Shown: piece after piece, positions 16,561 through 24,190 of the stretch
Position numbering within the stretch: position 1 is the first letter of the stretch
Layout of the letters: the number at the start of each line of letters is the position of its first letter
Assembly: GCA_944325535.1 (NCBI GenBank)
Contig: CALVAL010000015.1
Span: 1-36,882 of the forward strand
Reading direction: 5' to 3'
Length of the DNA: 36,882 nt
Source: Candidatus Gastranaerophilales bacterium
GTDB lineage: Bacteria; Cyanobacteriota; Vampirovibrionia; Gastranaerophilales; Gastranaerophilaceae
Notes under the pieces: generated by a model
What the model saw: only the letters and a program-made list of their open reading frames with translations
What the model was told of the DNA's origin: nothing
Database searches by the model: none
Made by a program: the position numbers and the translations under genes

Positions 16561-17706
16561 ATGAAAATTTTTAACAGCTATAATCTCCAAAGAATTAATT
16601 TTCAAGCAGAAGAAAAGCAAAATGAATTACCTGTCATAAAAGATGACAACTATTTAATAGATGATGGCTTTGTGAATAATGATTTCGTTCAAACAACACA
16701 AGCAAAGAAATCAAATTTTGCTACAAAAGATATTTTACTCGCATTAGGCTTTCTTACAAGTGCTGCAACGGCAGGGGTAGCACTATACAAGAATAAAAGT
16801 TTGAATAATGATTTAAAAAAAGCTTTAGCTAACCTAAGCAATGCTGAAAAAAGCCAAAAAGAATTAACAACAAAACTTGATGAAATAACCCAAAAAGCAG
16901 AAAAAAGCGCAAAAGAAGCTGCTGAAAATCTAAAAAAAGCTAATCAAAGAAAATCAGAAACTATAACAGTATATAAGGATAGAAAAGTTCAATTAACTCC
17001 AGAAGAAATTGCAAAAGAAGCTAACAGACTTATTCAAGAAAAGAAACTCCAATTCAGACAACCTGAAAAAATAAATTTGAAAACTTTATTCAAAGTCTTT
17101 ATCTATAAACTTCTTACTAGCTCCACAAAAAATAAACAAGAACTTGGAAAAGAAGCTGCTAAAACAATTAAGCAAACTCCTAAAAATAAAGAAAAAATAC
17201 TGAATAACCATAACAACATTGATAAAAATAACAAAACCAATAAAAAAGAAAAAAGCTTTTTTAATAAGTTAAAATTTAATCTTGAAATTTTTCTATTTGA
17301 TTTAAGAACTAGAAAAAATTTAAAAATTGATAAAAAAGCTTTCTTAAATACAAAAAAAGATAAGATTATAAAATTAGATAAACCTATTGAATCGAGCCTT
17401 AAATGGACTAATATCGAACAGAATATCGACAAAAAATCCAATAAAAATTTTAAAAAACGCTCTAAAAAAGATCAAATTTTTACAGAAAAAAAAGAAGCAT
17501 TAAAAAAATCAAAAAGAAAAAATAAATCAAATAAAACAAGTAAAAAATGGGCAAAAAAATTTAATCTATATAGAACTAAGTCTAAGCAAAAATCGATAAA
17601 AACAATAAATAGTGAAAATAATCCTCCTAAGATTAGCATTAAACACAAAATAAAAAAACAAATAAAAGAATTTATAAATTTTTTAACAAATAATGATGAT
17701 TTTTAG
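16561..17706 (+). CDS. Basic coiled-coil protein with one membrane helix, unknown function
   Basis: 381 residues. The short N-terminus MKIFNSYNLQRINFQA is followed by an acidic linker and a hydrophobic stretch at about 57-74 (DILLALGFLTSAATAGVALY). A coiled coil lies at about 78-130 (LKKALANLSNAEKSQKELTT). From about residue 180 the chain is extremely Lys/Asn-rich and basic (KKSKRKNKSNKTSKKWAKKF), suggesting binding to nucleic acid or acidic polymer. No family is recognised. The second of two adjacent ATG codons is chosen because AAAGGA is six bases from it. It lies between two terminators and is probably monocistronic. The AT/Lys skew is partly compositional, so homology is hard to judge. 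Confidence 0.7.
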   Translation: MKIFNSYNLQRINFQAEEKQNELPVIKDDNYLIDDGFVNNDFVQTTQAKKSNFATKDILLALGFLTSAATAGVALYKNKSLNNDLKKALANLSNAEKSQKELTTKLDEITQKAEKSAKEAAENLKKANQRKSETITVYKDRKVQLTPEEIAKEANRLIQEKKLQFRQPEKINLKTLFKVFIYKLLTSSTKNKQELGKEAAKTIKQTPKNKEKILNNHNNIDKNNKTNKKEKSFFNKLKFNLEIFLFDLRTRKNLKIDKKAFLNTKKDKIIKLDKPIESSLKWTNIEQNIDKKSNKNFKKRSKKDQIFTEKKEALKKSKRKNKSNKTSKKWAKKFNLYRTKSKQKSIKTINSENNPPKISIKHKIKKQIKEFINFLTNNDDF

Positions 17707-17707
17707 A

Positions 17708-17743
17708 ATAAAAACGAGAAATATAAATTTCTCGTTTTTATTT
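17708..17743. terminator. Bidirectional terminator between convergent genes
   Basis: Perfect stem ATAAAAACGAGAAAT (17708-17722) with ATTTCTCGTTTTTAT (17727-17741), ATAA loop, T-rich on both strands. It overlaps the last bases of the minus-strand PurD-like gene. Confidence 0.82.
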
Positions 17744-18514
17744 ATCTAATACTATTTCATCTAACTTTTGGTAAATCATTGATATTGCTAGATACAAAAT
17801 ATCAAATTCAACATTATTCCAAGCAAAATCAAACCCTATATTAATAATTTTGCCATTATATATAATTTTCGAATTAAAAAAGCCTATAAAATTAGCACCT
17901 TCACTAACTAACATTTTTTGTAATTTCAAATTATATTCTTTTATAGTCTCATTTGGAATATCAGAATTAGGAAATGTAACAAGATTTTTTCCATCGAATA
18001 CTAATGTAAGCGAAATTTCGTGACCTTTTATATACTCTTCTAAAAATACTGACTCTACAATATTTTCGGGTAAATTTGAAATTTCTTTTCTTATTTCTAT
18101 CGTTTCAGCAATTGTATTTGCAAGCTTCACAATAGAATCTGATTTAACAACAACAGGAAAATCACTCGGATAAGTAAGAGTCTTTGGAGTTTCAATATCA
18201 TATTTTTGAGCAATATTTTTAGAAGATTTTTTTGAAGAAAAAATTGCAGCCCATTTAGAATCAATCGCAAGGCAATTAATCAAATTTGCTCTTAATACAT
18301 CAGAAATTCCCTGCTTAATCCATTTTTCATTTTCAACTAATACAACATCAATTTTTAAAGATTTACATTTTTTTGCAAGCTCTGAAAAGGTATTAAAATT
18401 AATATTTATAACCCCATCAAATTCTTTTTCTGATACAATATAAAGCTTATTCAAATATTTTGAACGTTTTATATAATCTATAGAAATTCCATTCCCAGCT
18501 ATTAGAACATTCAT
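17738..18514 (-). CDS. Degenerate PurD-like ATP-grasp protein
   Basis: 258 residues against about 420 for PurD (glycinamide ribonucleotide synthetase). The N-terminal MNVLIAGNG, VVLVENEKWIKQG (PurD: VGPEAPLVxG), SSKNIAQKYDIETPKTL, FPVVVKSD, FLEEYIKGHEISL and GFFNSKIIYNGK follow PurD in order. The GPNTGGMG loop is absent. The metal-binding E-F-N-C-R-F-G-D-P-E is replaced by INIGFDFAWNNVEFD, losing Glu and Asn ligands. The segment after the ATP-grasp core is missing. It is unlikely to make GAR. Its ATG overlaps the PurN-like stop by four bases (ATGA), so the two are translationally coupled. An open frame extends 12 codons upstream, inside the PurN-like gene. Confidence 0.78.
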   Translation of the reverse strand: MNVLIAGNGISIDYIKRSKYLNKLYIVSEKEFDGVININFNTFSELAKKCKSLKIDVVLVENEKWIKQGISDVLRANLINCLAIDSKWAAIFSSKKSSKNIAQKYDIETPKTLTYPSDFPVVVKSDSIVKLANTIAETIEIRKEISNLPENIVESVFLEEYIKGHEISLTLVFDGKNLVTFPNSDIPNETIKEYNLKLQKMLVSEGANFIGFFNSKIIYNGKIINIGFDFAWNNVEFDILYLAISMIYQKLDEIVLDK

Positions 18515-18993
18515 TTTTTGCAATTTGAACATCCTCCGCAACTTGAACAACCAGTTTTGCCAAGAATAGATTTCAAATCTATAATTTGATTATTTAAAAC
18601 TTTTTCAATAATTACTGGATAAAGAGTTTGCTCTAAATATTTTAATTCGTTTTCTACATCTACAAAATCAGTGCCATTTGATATTAAGACCGGATACTGA
18701 GCAATAATTCTTTTAGGATTTGTATAATAAAAAGTAATACCAGTCACTTTCACTCCCTCCATAAAAGCTTTCTTTACAGGCTCATAGCCCTCAAAAGCTG
18801 GTAAAAGTGAATGATGTACTGTTAAAATATTTTTGTTCTCATAATTTTCAATATCTATTCCTACGATTAAATCAAAATTATCATCTGCCTCAATTTTATT
18901 TTTAAAACAAACAACATCTACACCATGCAAATAATGAATTATTGCATCGACTGTTGGCGTATAATCAGAATAAATTATCGCAATCTTTTTCAT
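18511..18993 (-). CDS. Degenerate PurN-like formyltransferase-fold protein with Cys-rich tail
   Basis: 160 residues against about 200 for PurN (GAR transformylase). ILTVHHSLLPAFEGYEPVKKA matches the PurN region around N-x-H-P-SLLP; H60 is kept but the catalytic Asn is T58. The later DxGP catalytic Asp segment is replaced by NPKRIIAQYPVLI. The C-terminal EQTLYPVIIEKVL matches PurN. The chain ends with C149, C152, C155 and C158 in GCSSCGGCSNCKK, a CxxC ladder that could bind iron-sulfur or zinc. It is coupled to the PurD-like gene, so the pair probably arose from purine enzymes and took another role. No Shine-Dalgarno is seen; an extended -10 six bases upstream suggests a leaderless mRNA. Confidence 0.78.
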   Translation of the reverse strand: MKKIAIIYSDYTPTVDAIIHYLHGVDVVCFKNKIEADDNFDLIVGIDIENYENKNILTVHHSLLPAFEGYEPVKKAFMEGVKVTGITFYYTNPKRIIAQYPVLISNGTDFVDVENELKYLEQTLYPVIIEKVLNNQIIDLKSILGKTGCSSCGGCSNCKK

Positions 18994-18999
18994 ACTATT

Positions 19000-19008
19000 A
19001 TTCTAGCA
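19000..19008 (-). promoter_or_regulatory. Extended -10 giving a probable leaderless mRNA for the PurN-like gene
   Basis: The minus strand reads TGCTAGAAT, then six bases, then the ATG at 18993. Transcription starting seven bases after the -10 would begin on or next to the A of the ATG. No -35 box is convincing. Confidence 0.5.
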
Positions 19009-19061
19009 TAAGCTTTTTTTGCGATTCTATATTGCATTTTCGAAAAATGTTGTAATTCCAA

Positions 19062-19091
19062 TTGAAAGGCATGTAAAATATATGCTATAAT
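19062..19091 (+). promoter_or_regulatory. Promoter of the rubrerythrin gene
   Basis: TTGAAA (19062-19067), an 18-base spacer and TATAAT (19086-19091), with TGC before it (extended -10). Leader about 44 bases. No clear PerR-type box was recognised. Confidence 0.75.
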
Positions 19092-19141
19092 CCAAATTGT
19101 TAAAAGATAAAACCTTAGAATTAAAAAGAAAGGAATTAATT

Positions 19142-19684
19142 ATGGCAAAATACGTTTGTACAGTATGTGGTTATACAGCAGAAGGCGAAGCTCCTGAAAA
19201 ATGTCCAGTATGCGGAGCTGCAAAAAGTGCATTTTCTGAAATGAAAGATGGTAATAAAAATTATGCCGATGAACACAGAATCGGTGTTGCAAAAGATGTT
19301 GATGCAGAAATTCTTGAAGGCCTAAGAGCTAACTTTATGGGTGAATGCACAGAAGTTGGTATGTATCTTGCAATGGCTAGACAAGCTGATAGAGAAGGCT
19401 ATCCTGAAATTGCAGAAGCTTTCAAAAGATATGCTTTTGAAGAAGCTGATCACGCTTCAAGATTCGCTGAATTGTTGGGCGAAGTTGTTACTAATTCAAC
19501 TAAAAAGAACCTTGAATTAAGAGCTGAAGCAGAATTCGGTGCTTGCGACGGTAAAATGATGATTGCAAGAAAAGCTAAAGAATTAGGCTTAGATGCAATC
19601 CATGATACAGTACATGAAATGGCTAAGGATGAAGCTCGTCATGGACGCGGATTCGATGGTCTATTAGCTAGATACTTTGGTTAA
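19142..19684 (+). CDS. Reverse rubrerythrin (rubredoxin + diiron peroxidase)
   Basis: 180 residues. The rubredoxin-like iron site comes first (C6, C9, C21, C24: CTVCGY and CPVCGA), followed by a ferritin-like four-helix diiron domain with [12 protein letters not shown] (E68, E71), FEEADH (E101, H104), an AEAE helix and KDEARH (E164, H167). Classical rubrerythrin has the order reversed. Such proteins reduce hydrogen peroxide with electrons from rubredoxin or NADH oxidoreductases and protect anaerobes from oxygen. The start is set by AAAGGA eight bases upstream; a 15-codon upstream extension lacks a site. It has its own promoter and terminator, so it is monocistronic. This supports an anaerobic host. 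Confidence 0.93.
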   Translation: MAKYVCTVCGYTAEGEAPEKCPVCGAAKSAFSEMKDGNKNYADEHRIGVAKDVDAEILEGLRANFMGECTEVGMYLAMARQADREGYPEIAEAFKRYAFEEADHASRFAELLGEVVTNSTKKNLELRAEAEFGACDGKMMIARKAKELGLDAIHDTVHEMAKDEARHGRGFDGLLARYFG

Positions 19685-19706
19685 TATTACAAATTATTTT
19701 TTAAGG

Positions 19707-19744
19707 AGTGGGTCTAGGATTAATTTCCTAGGCTCACTTTTTTT
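19707..19744 (+). terminator. Rho-independent terminator after rubrerythrin
   Basis: A 13-bp stem with two G-U pairs (AGTGGGTCTAGGA with TCCTAGGCTCACT), a six-base loop and seven T. Confidence 0.9.
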
Positions 19745-19795
19745 GCTATTTGAGCAAGTCTAAAAAATAAAAATAACGCCTGAATTTCTTTGATG

Positions 19796-19801
19796 TATAA
19801 T
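19796..19801 (+). promoter_or_regulatory. -10 box of the alaS promoter
   Basis: TATAAT at 19796-19801, no clear -35 box. The leader of about 53 bases contains a small hairpin (TTGAAA...TTTCAA) and ends in AAGGGA before the alaS ATG. The leader is too short, and lacks the conserved elements, for a T-box. Confidence 0.5.
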
Positions 19802-19860
19802 TAATTTATATTGAAATTTGTGTCTTTTTCAATAAAGTTGATTAAAAAAGGGAATTAATT

Positions 19861-22512
19861 ATGCTAAAAGGAAATGAAATTAGAAAATTATACTTAGACT
19901 ATTTTAAGAATAAGCATCAACACACTATTGTTGAAAGTTCTAGCTTGGTACCTGATAATCCGACTGTGCTTTTAACAACAGCAGGGATGTTACAATTTTT
20001 ACCTATATTTTTAGGTATCCAAAAATCACCTTATGATCCTGCAAGAGCAACTTCTTGTCAAAAATGTGCTAGAGCAGGCGGTAAAGATTCTGATATTGAA
20101 AATGTTGGAAGAACTCCAAGACATCATACCTTCTTTGAAATGTTAGGAAATTTTTCTTTCGGCGATTATTATAAGAAAGAAATCATTCCTTGGGCTTGGG
20201 AATTCGTAACTGAAGTTTTAAAATTAGATAAAGATAGACTTTGGATAACTATTTTTGAAACAGATGACGAAGCTTTTGATATTTGGAGAAGCGTTGGAGT
20301 TCCTGCTGAAAGAATTAAAAGAAAAGGTAAAAAAGATAATTTCTGGGGACCTCCGGGAGCTTCAGGATCTTGTGGGCCTTGCTCAGAAATCCACTATGAT
20401 TTAGGTGAGCAATATAAGTGTTCTGACGATTGCGGCATTGATACTTGCGAATGTGATAGATGGGTTGAAATTTGGAACTTGGTATTTACAGAATTATACC
20501 AAGATGAAGAAGGTAATCAATCACCACTAGAAAAGAAAAACGTTGATACCGGAATGGGCTTAGAACGTATTACTATGGTATGTCAGGATGTAGCTTCTAC
20601 ATTTGAAACTGACCTATTAAAGCCTATTTTAGATAAAGTATCTGAAATGAGTGGAGTTCCTTATAAAAAATCAGAAAAAACAGATATTTCCTTAAGAATT
20701 ATAACTGACCACGCAAGATGTGTTACATTCCTAATTTCTGATGGAGTAATTCCTGGAAATGAAGGAAGAAGTTATGTTTTAAGAATGATTTTAAGACGTG
20801 CATTAAGGCACGGTAAAATTTTAGGTATGGATTTACCTTTCTTATACAAACTTGTTGATACAGTTGTAGAACATTATGGTGAAGCTTATCCGGACTTAGT
20901 AAAAAATAAAGCTAAAATTATTGATGTAATCAAAAAAGAAGAAGAACGTTTTGCTAAGACTCTTGATAGAGGCTATAAAATGCTTGATGAATTCATCGCT
21001 GATAAGAAAGATATCGATGGAGAAAGTGCATTCAAGCTATATGATACATATGGTTTCCCATTTGAATTAACAAAAGAAATTGCAGAAGAAAATTCATTAA
21101 AAGTTGATGAAGAAGGATTTAAAGCAGCAATGCAAGAACAAAAAGAACGTGCAAAAGCTGCAACTGCTAAAATTTCTGTAACAGGTGATATCAAATATGC
21201 AAAAGTTGAAGAAGAGGTTGGTTCAACTGAATTTGTCGGATATGAAGAAGATGCTTGCGAAGCTAAAGTTTTAGCACTAATCGAAGGAGACGGATTCGTT
21301 GATGTAGTTCTTGATAGAACACCTTTCTATGCTGAATGCGGTGGTCAAGTTGGCGATAGCGGATTTCTTGTTAATGAAAACTTAAAAGTAGAAGTCTTAA
21401 CAACATTTAAGGTAAATCATTTATTTGTTCACAGATGTCAGGTAGTAAATGGTGAAATCAATGTAGGAGACTATGTCTTAGCTCATATTCATTCAGCGCG
21501 TAGAGCTCAAATTAGAGTACACCATACATCAGCTCACTTACTTCAAGCTGCTCTAATTAAAGTTTTAGGTAATGAAGTAAAACAAGCAGGTTCCCAAGTA
21601 GAAGAAAACCGTATGAGATTTGACTTTACATTCTCTCGTGCAATGACAGCTGATGAAATTGTAAAAACAGAAGCTATAATGAATGAATGGATTGATGATA
21701 AATTACCTGTTCAAACAGAAGTTATGGGTATAGAAGAAGCAAAACTTACCGGTGCTACTGCTTTATTTGGAGAAAAATACGAGGATGAGGTTCGTGTAGT
21801 ATCAATCGGTGGCAAGAAAAAATGTCATTGTCATGGCGGGAAATGCAAAGGTCATCATAACCATCCTGAACATGAAGTTGTTTCAATGGAATTTTGTGCA
21901 GGTACTCATGCTAAAAATACCGGCGATTTAAGATTAGTCAAAATCATTTCAGAAGGTGCTATAGCAGCAGGAACAAGAAGAATTGAGCTTGTTGTAGCTA
22001 ATGCTGCAATTGAATATTTGAACAAAAAATCTGCTGAAATTGATAAATTAGCTTCAAGATTTAAATTACATTTTGATGAAGTAAATTCAAGAGTAGAAAA
22101 ATTACTTGAAGAAAACCGCGAACTTCAAAAAGAATTAGAACAAACAAAAGCTGATATGGCAAAATCTAAATTTGCTACATTTATTTCTAAAGCAGAAGAA
22201 ATTGATGGCGGTAAATTGTTCGTATCAAAAATAGAAAATTTTGATGCAGATGCTGTAAAAGCTGGTATTGAAGCTCTTGCTAGCAAACTGGGTGAATGCG
22301 TTATTATCCTTGCTAATGAAAGAATGGTAATTTCTAAAGTTACTGATAGTTTTGTTAAAAAAGGAATTAATGCAGGAAAACTAGTTGGTGAAATTGCAAG
22401 ATTTACAGGTGCTAACGGCGGTGGTCGTCCTAATCTTGCTCAAGGTGGAATAAAAGATGCTTCTAAGTTGGATGAAATCCTAGCAAAAGTAGAAGCTGGA
22501 TTAAAAACTTAG
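19861..22512 (+). CDS. alaS: Alanyl-tRNA synthetase with a His/Cys-rich insert in the editing domain
   Basis: 883 residues, full length. The class II catalytic core shows TTAGMLQF, CARAGGKDSDIENVG, RTPRHHTFFEMLGNFSFGDY and GPPGASGSCGPCSEIHYD. The CSDDCGIDTCECDRW segment is the ordinary bacterial one. The editing domain has HHTSAH and FCAGTH (the usual CGGTH has Ala here). A coiled coil and a C-Ala domain with GGGRPNLAQGG end the chain. Between VVSIGG and SMEFCAGTH, where most enzymes have only a few residues, residues 652-672 form an insert with C655, H656, C657, H658, C662, H665, H666, H668 and H671, right beside the editing-site zinc ligands. It has its own promoter and terminator. Function is certain; the insert's role is unknown. 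Confidence 0.97.
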   Translation: MLKGNEIRKLYLDYFKNKHQHTIVESSSLVPDNPTVLLTTAGMLQFLPIFLGIQKSPYDPARATSCQKCARAGGKDSDIENVGRTPRHHTFFEMLGNFSFGDYYKKEIIPWAWEFVTEVLKLDKDRLWITIFETDDEAFDIWRSVGVPAERIKRKGKKDNFWGPPGASGSCGPCSEIHYDLGEQYKCSDDCGIDTCECDRWVEIWNLVFTELYQDEEGNQSPLEKKNVDTGMGLERITMVCQDVASTFETDLLKPILDKVSEMSGVPYKKSEKTDISLRIITDHARCVTFLISDGVIPGNEGRSYVLRMILRRALRHGKILGMDLPFLYKLVDTVVEHYGEAYPDLVKNKAKIIDVIKKEEERFAKTLDRGYKMLDEFIADKKDIDGESAFKLYDTYGFPFELTKEIAEENSLKVDEEGFKAAMQEQKERAKAATAKISVTGDIKYAKVEEEVGSTEFVGYEEDACEAKVLALIEGDGFVDVVLDRTPFYAECGGQVGDSGFLVNENLKVEVLTTFKVNHLFVHRCQVVNGEINVGDYVLAHIHSARRAQIRVHHTSAHLLQAALIKVLGNEVKQAGSQVEENRMRFDFTFSRAMTADEIVKTEAIMNEWIDDKLPVQTEVMGIEEAKLTGATALFGEKYEDEVRVVSIGGKKKCHCHGGKCKGHHNHPEHEVVSMEFCAGTHAKNTGDLRLVKIISEGAIAAGTRRIELVVANAAIEYLNKKSAEIDKLASRFKLHFDEVNSRVEKLLEENRELQKELEQTKADMAKSKFATFISKAEEIDGGKLFVSKIENFDADAVKAGIEALASKLGECVIILANERMVISKVTDSFVKKGINAGKLVGEIARFTGANGGGRPNLAQGGIKDASKLDEILAKVEAGLKT

Positions 22513-22530
22513 TAACTATCCATAAAACTT

Positions 22531-22574
22531 AAAAAAGTCGGCAATAATAAAATAGTTTTGCCGACTTATTTTTA
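22531..22574. terminator. Bidirectional terminator after alaS
   Basis: A ten-bp perfect stem (AAGTCGGCAA, 22535-22544, with TTGCCGACTT, 22558-22567) has T-rich ends on both strands. It serves alaS and the convergent EF-hand gene. Confidence 0.85.
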
Positions 22575-22648
22575 TAAGCTAATTTTCATAATAAAAACTC
22601 AAACTTAGCAATAAGATAAAATATATGCTATGGTCTATCTTACTGTTT

Positions 22649-23038
22649 TTATTTTGTAAACATACCTCCAATAGCATATCCACCTAATTTCACAAAATTA
22701 CCCATTGTTTTGCCAACAAAAGTTAAACTGGAAACAGTAGCACTTAAAACAGTCGAACCAGTATTATTATAAACTTTTTCATCTAACTCATTAGCCCTAT
22801 CGGCAGCACCTTGAACAGGATCTAACAAACAATTTACTGATTTTAATTCTTCTTCATTATCAATAACGCCATTACTATCCATATTGAACCATAAACTAAT
22901 AGCATTTTGCACTGTATTTGTAATTCCGTTTTCAATTTTATTTGAAAAACTTTCTGGTTTTGAGGATTTTAATCGTTCTAAAGCCTTAATTGCTTCTTGT
23001 TCGGTCATTCCAATTTTTAAGATGCCATAACTTGTCAT
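22649..23038 (-). CDS. Small protein with one EF-hand-type loop, unknown function
   Basis: 129 residues. Residues 52-63 (NMDSNGVIDNEE) fit a calcium-binding EF-hand loop: ligands at positions 1, 3, 5, 9 and 12, Gly at 6 and Ile at 8. The N-terminus (SYGILKIGMTEQEAIKALERLK) looks helical. The C-terminal third is Gly/Ser-rich and hydrophobic (FVGKTMGNFVKLGGYAIGG) without a clear membrane helix. AAAGGA precedes the ATG. There is no known family and no signal peptide. A second EF-hand-loop protein lies at 32991-33626, so calcium-loop small proteins recur in this genome segment. Confidence 0.72.
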   Translation of the reverse strand: MTSYGILKIGMTEQEAIKALERLKSSKPESFSNKIENGITNTVQNAISLWFNMDSNGVIDNEEELKSVNCLLDPVQGAADRANELDEKVYNNTGSTVLSATVSSLTFVGKTMGNFVKLGGYAIGGMFTK

Positions 23039-23145
23039 AAATAATTCCTTTCTATATTCTCATATTTACTATATAAATATAAAGTATATAAAGAAATCAT
23101 AATTGTTTGTTTTTATACATTTTGTTACAAAAATTAACACTTAGA

Positions 23146-23293
23146 GTTTGCGGAAAAATTGACATTTTTCTCGCAAACTGCTGGGAACGGTTTCACATCA
23201 GGTTGTGTAATATCCCACATACGACCTGATACTCACACACCTAAGGTCGGATTTGAAAAATATCAAAAATTTGTCATTTTTGGATTTTTCCGC
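23146..23293. other. Structured intergenic element (candidate ncRNA, leader or small mobile repeat)
   Basis: The 336-base gap 23039-23374 is the longest in the window and is locally richer in G+C than its flanks. GTTTGCG (23146-23152) pairs with CGCAAAC (23172-23178). ATCAGGT pairs with ACCTGAT around 23198-23230. CAAAAAT pairs with ATTTTTG (23264-23282). GCGGAAAAAT (23150-23159) is complementary to ATTTTTCCGC (23284-23293), closing the whole element and competing with the first hairpin. An open frame runs through it, but its translation looks random. Strand and identity are unknown; no named RNA family was recognised. Confidence 0.4.
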
Positions 23294-23374
23294 ATCCTCT
23301 TTATATCAAGAAATTTAAAAAAGGCAATTTTTGATTACAAATTGTTTTTATATTTATATAAAGGAAATCAAGTT

Positions 23375-23704
23375 ATGGAAAGTTGTCGAGTATTTAGCTA
23401 TTCACCTAATAATATTTATGCAAATGATTATTATAATGCGTGTAATAAATTTGATAAAATTAGAAAAGAAGTCATAGATTATGAGCATTCAACTACTGAT
23501 AGAGAAAGTCCTGCTTATAGAAAAATGCTCAATGAATTTAACTACTGGGATGCAAAAGTCCCAGAGAAATCTAATATAGCAGGCAAAGAAGAAGATAGAA
23601 TCAGAAGAGAAAAAGAGTTAGAAAATAGACAAGGGAATAATCCTTATATGAAAATGGCTGATTTTGCCCCAAATACCAATCATAAACTCGATTTCTATGC
23701 TTAG
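23375..23704 (+). CDS. Small hypothetical protein
   Basis: 109 residues, hydrophilic and charged. The start MESCRVFSYSPNNIYANDYY is preceded by AAAGGAAA, which decides it against an upstream in-frame extension running through the structured element. The middle is helical and rich in Glu/Lys/Arg (GKEEDRIRREKELENRQG). The N-terminal half has several Tyr/Asn. There is no signal peptide or known domain. Its stop overlaps that of the convergent 73-aa gene by four bases. It may be controlled by the structured sequence upstream. Confidence 0.6.
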   Translation: MESCRVFSYSPNNIYANDYYNACNKFDKIRKEVIDYEHSTTDRESPAYRKMLNEFNYWDAKVPEKSNIAGKEEDRIRREKELENRQGNNPYMKMADFAPNTNHKLDFYA

Positions 23705-23922
23705 TTAAGTTTTGTTCTATATATTTCAAGACTTATATTTTCAATTCTTTCTTGTAATTCGTCTTGATTATTAATCATCGTCTTCAGTATCTCTAATAAA
23801 TTGTATATTTCATCAATACTCTCTGAATAATACTGACAATAACCATTTATAAGCTCAAGCAGAGATTTATTTATATACAATAAATTTTCAATCTCTTCTA
23901 AATTGGATTCTATTTTTAACAT
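23701..23922 (-). CDS. Small coiled-coil protein, unknown function
   Basis: 73 residues, almost entirely predicted helix with regularly spaced Leu/Ile (LKIESNLEEIENLLYINKSL and LQERIENISLEIYR), strongly acidic. AGGAG lies about ten bases before the ATG. No family is recognised. Codon use and the ribosome site support a gene, but short Leu/Glu-rich frames are common in AT-rich DNA, so confidence is moderate. Confidence 0.55.
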   Translation of the reverse strand: MLKIESNLEEIENLLYINKSLLELINGYCQYYSESIDEIYNLLEILKTMINNQDELQERIENISLEIYRTKLN

Positions 23923-24045
23923 TTTTAATTAGCTCCTATATAAAAGAGTATAATTTGATATCATTTTGATGCCAATATGCACGCTTGATTATTTTTTTGA
24001 AAGACTATAAGATTTACTCAATAGCTAATTTAAGGAAATCTTAAT

Positions 24046-24186
24046 ATGTCAGAAAAAAATCAAAAAGTATTTACGCTAAGAATTGATAATTCTCTTTTCG
24101 AACGTGTTAAAAAAGATGCAGAAAAAAATAAACGCACTATCACTAAACATATTGAGTATATTTTAGAAAAAAGTCTTGAACAATAA
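24046..24186 (+). CDS. Ribbon-helix-helix (Arc/CopG-type) DNA-binding protein, 46 aa
   Basis: A very short gene: MSEKNQKVFTLRIDNSLFER, then a Lys-rich helix, TITKHIEYILEKSLEQ and stop. The strand KVFTLRID followed by two helices joined at KNKRTITK is the Arc/MetJ/CopG ribbon-helix-helix pattern, in which paired beta strands read the major groove as a dimer. AAGGA lies nine bases upstream of the ATG. No toxin-like gene follows; the next gene (tsaC) is convergent and ends four bases after this stop. A role as a stand-alone repressor is likely, with targets unknown. Confidence 0.78.
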   Translation: MSEKNQKVFTLRIDNSLFERVKKDAEKNKRTITKHIEYILEKSLEQ

Positions 24187-24190
24187 TTAA

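Noticed and set aside
17738-18993. Calling the pair purN and purD for purine synthesis
   Set aside because: Key catalytic and metal residues are missing, and both chains are much shorter than the enzymes.
19745-19860. T-box riboswitch upstream of alaS
   Set aside because: The leader after the -10 is only about 53 bases, with no T-box sequence and no antiterminator pair.
23159-23374. In-frame upstream coding extension of the 109-aa gene through the intergenic gap
   Set aside because: The translation is unlike a protein, the DNA is strongly self-complementary, and a good ribosome site precedes ATG 23375.
22649-24186. Toxin-antitoxin or defence island made of the small genes
   Set aside because: No recognisable toxin, nuclease or paired overlapping same-strand genes; the RHH protein stands alone and its neighbour is convergent tsaC.
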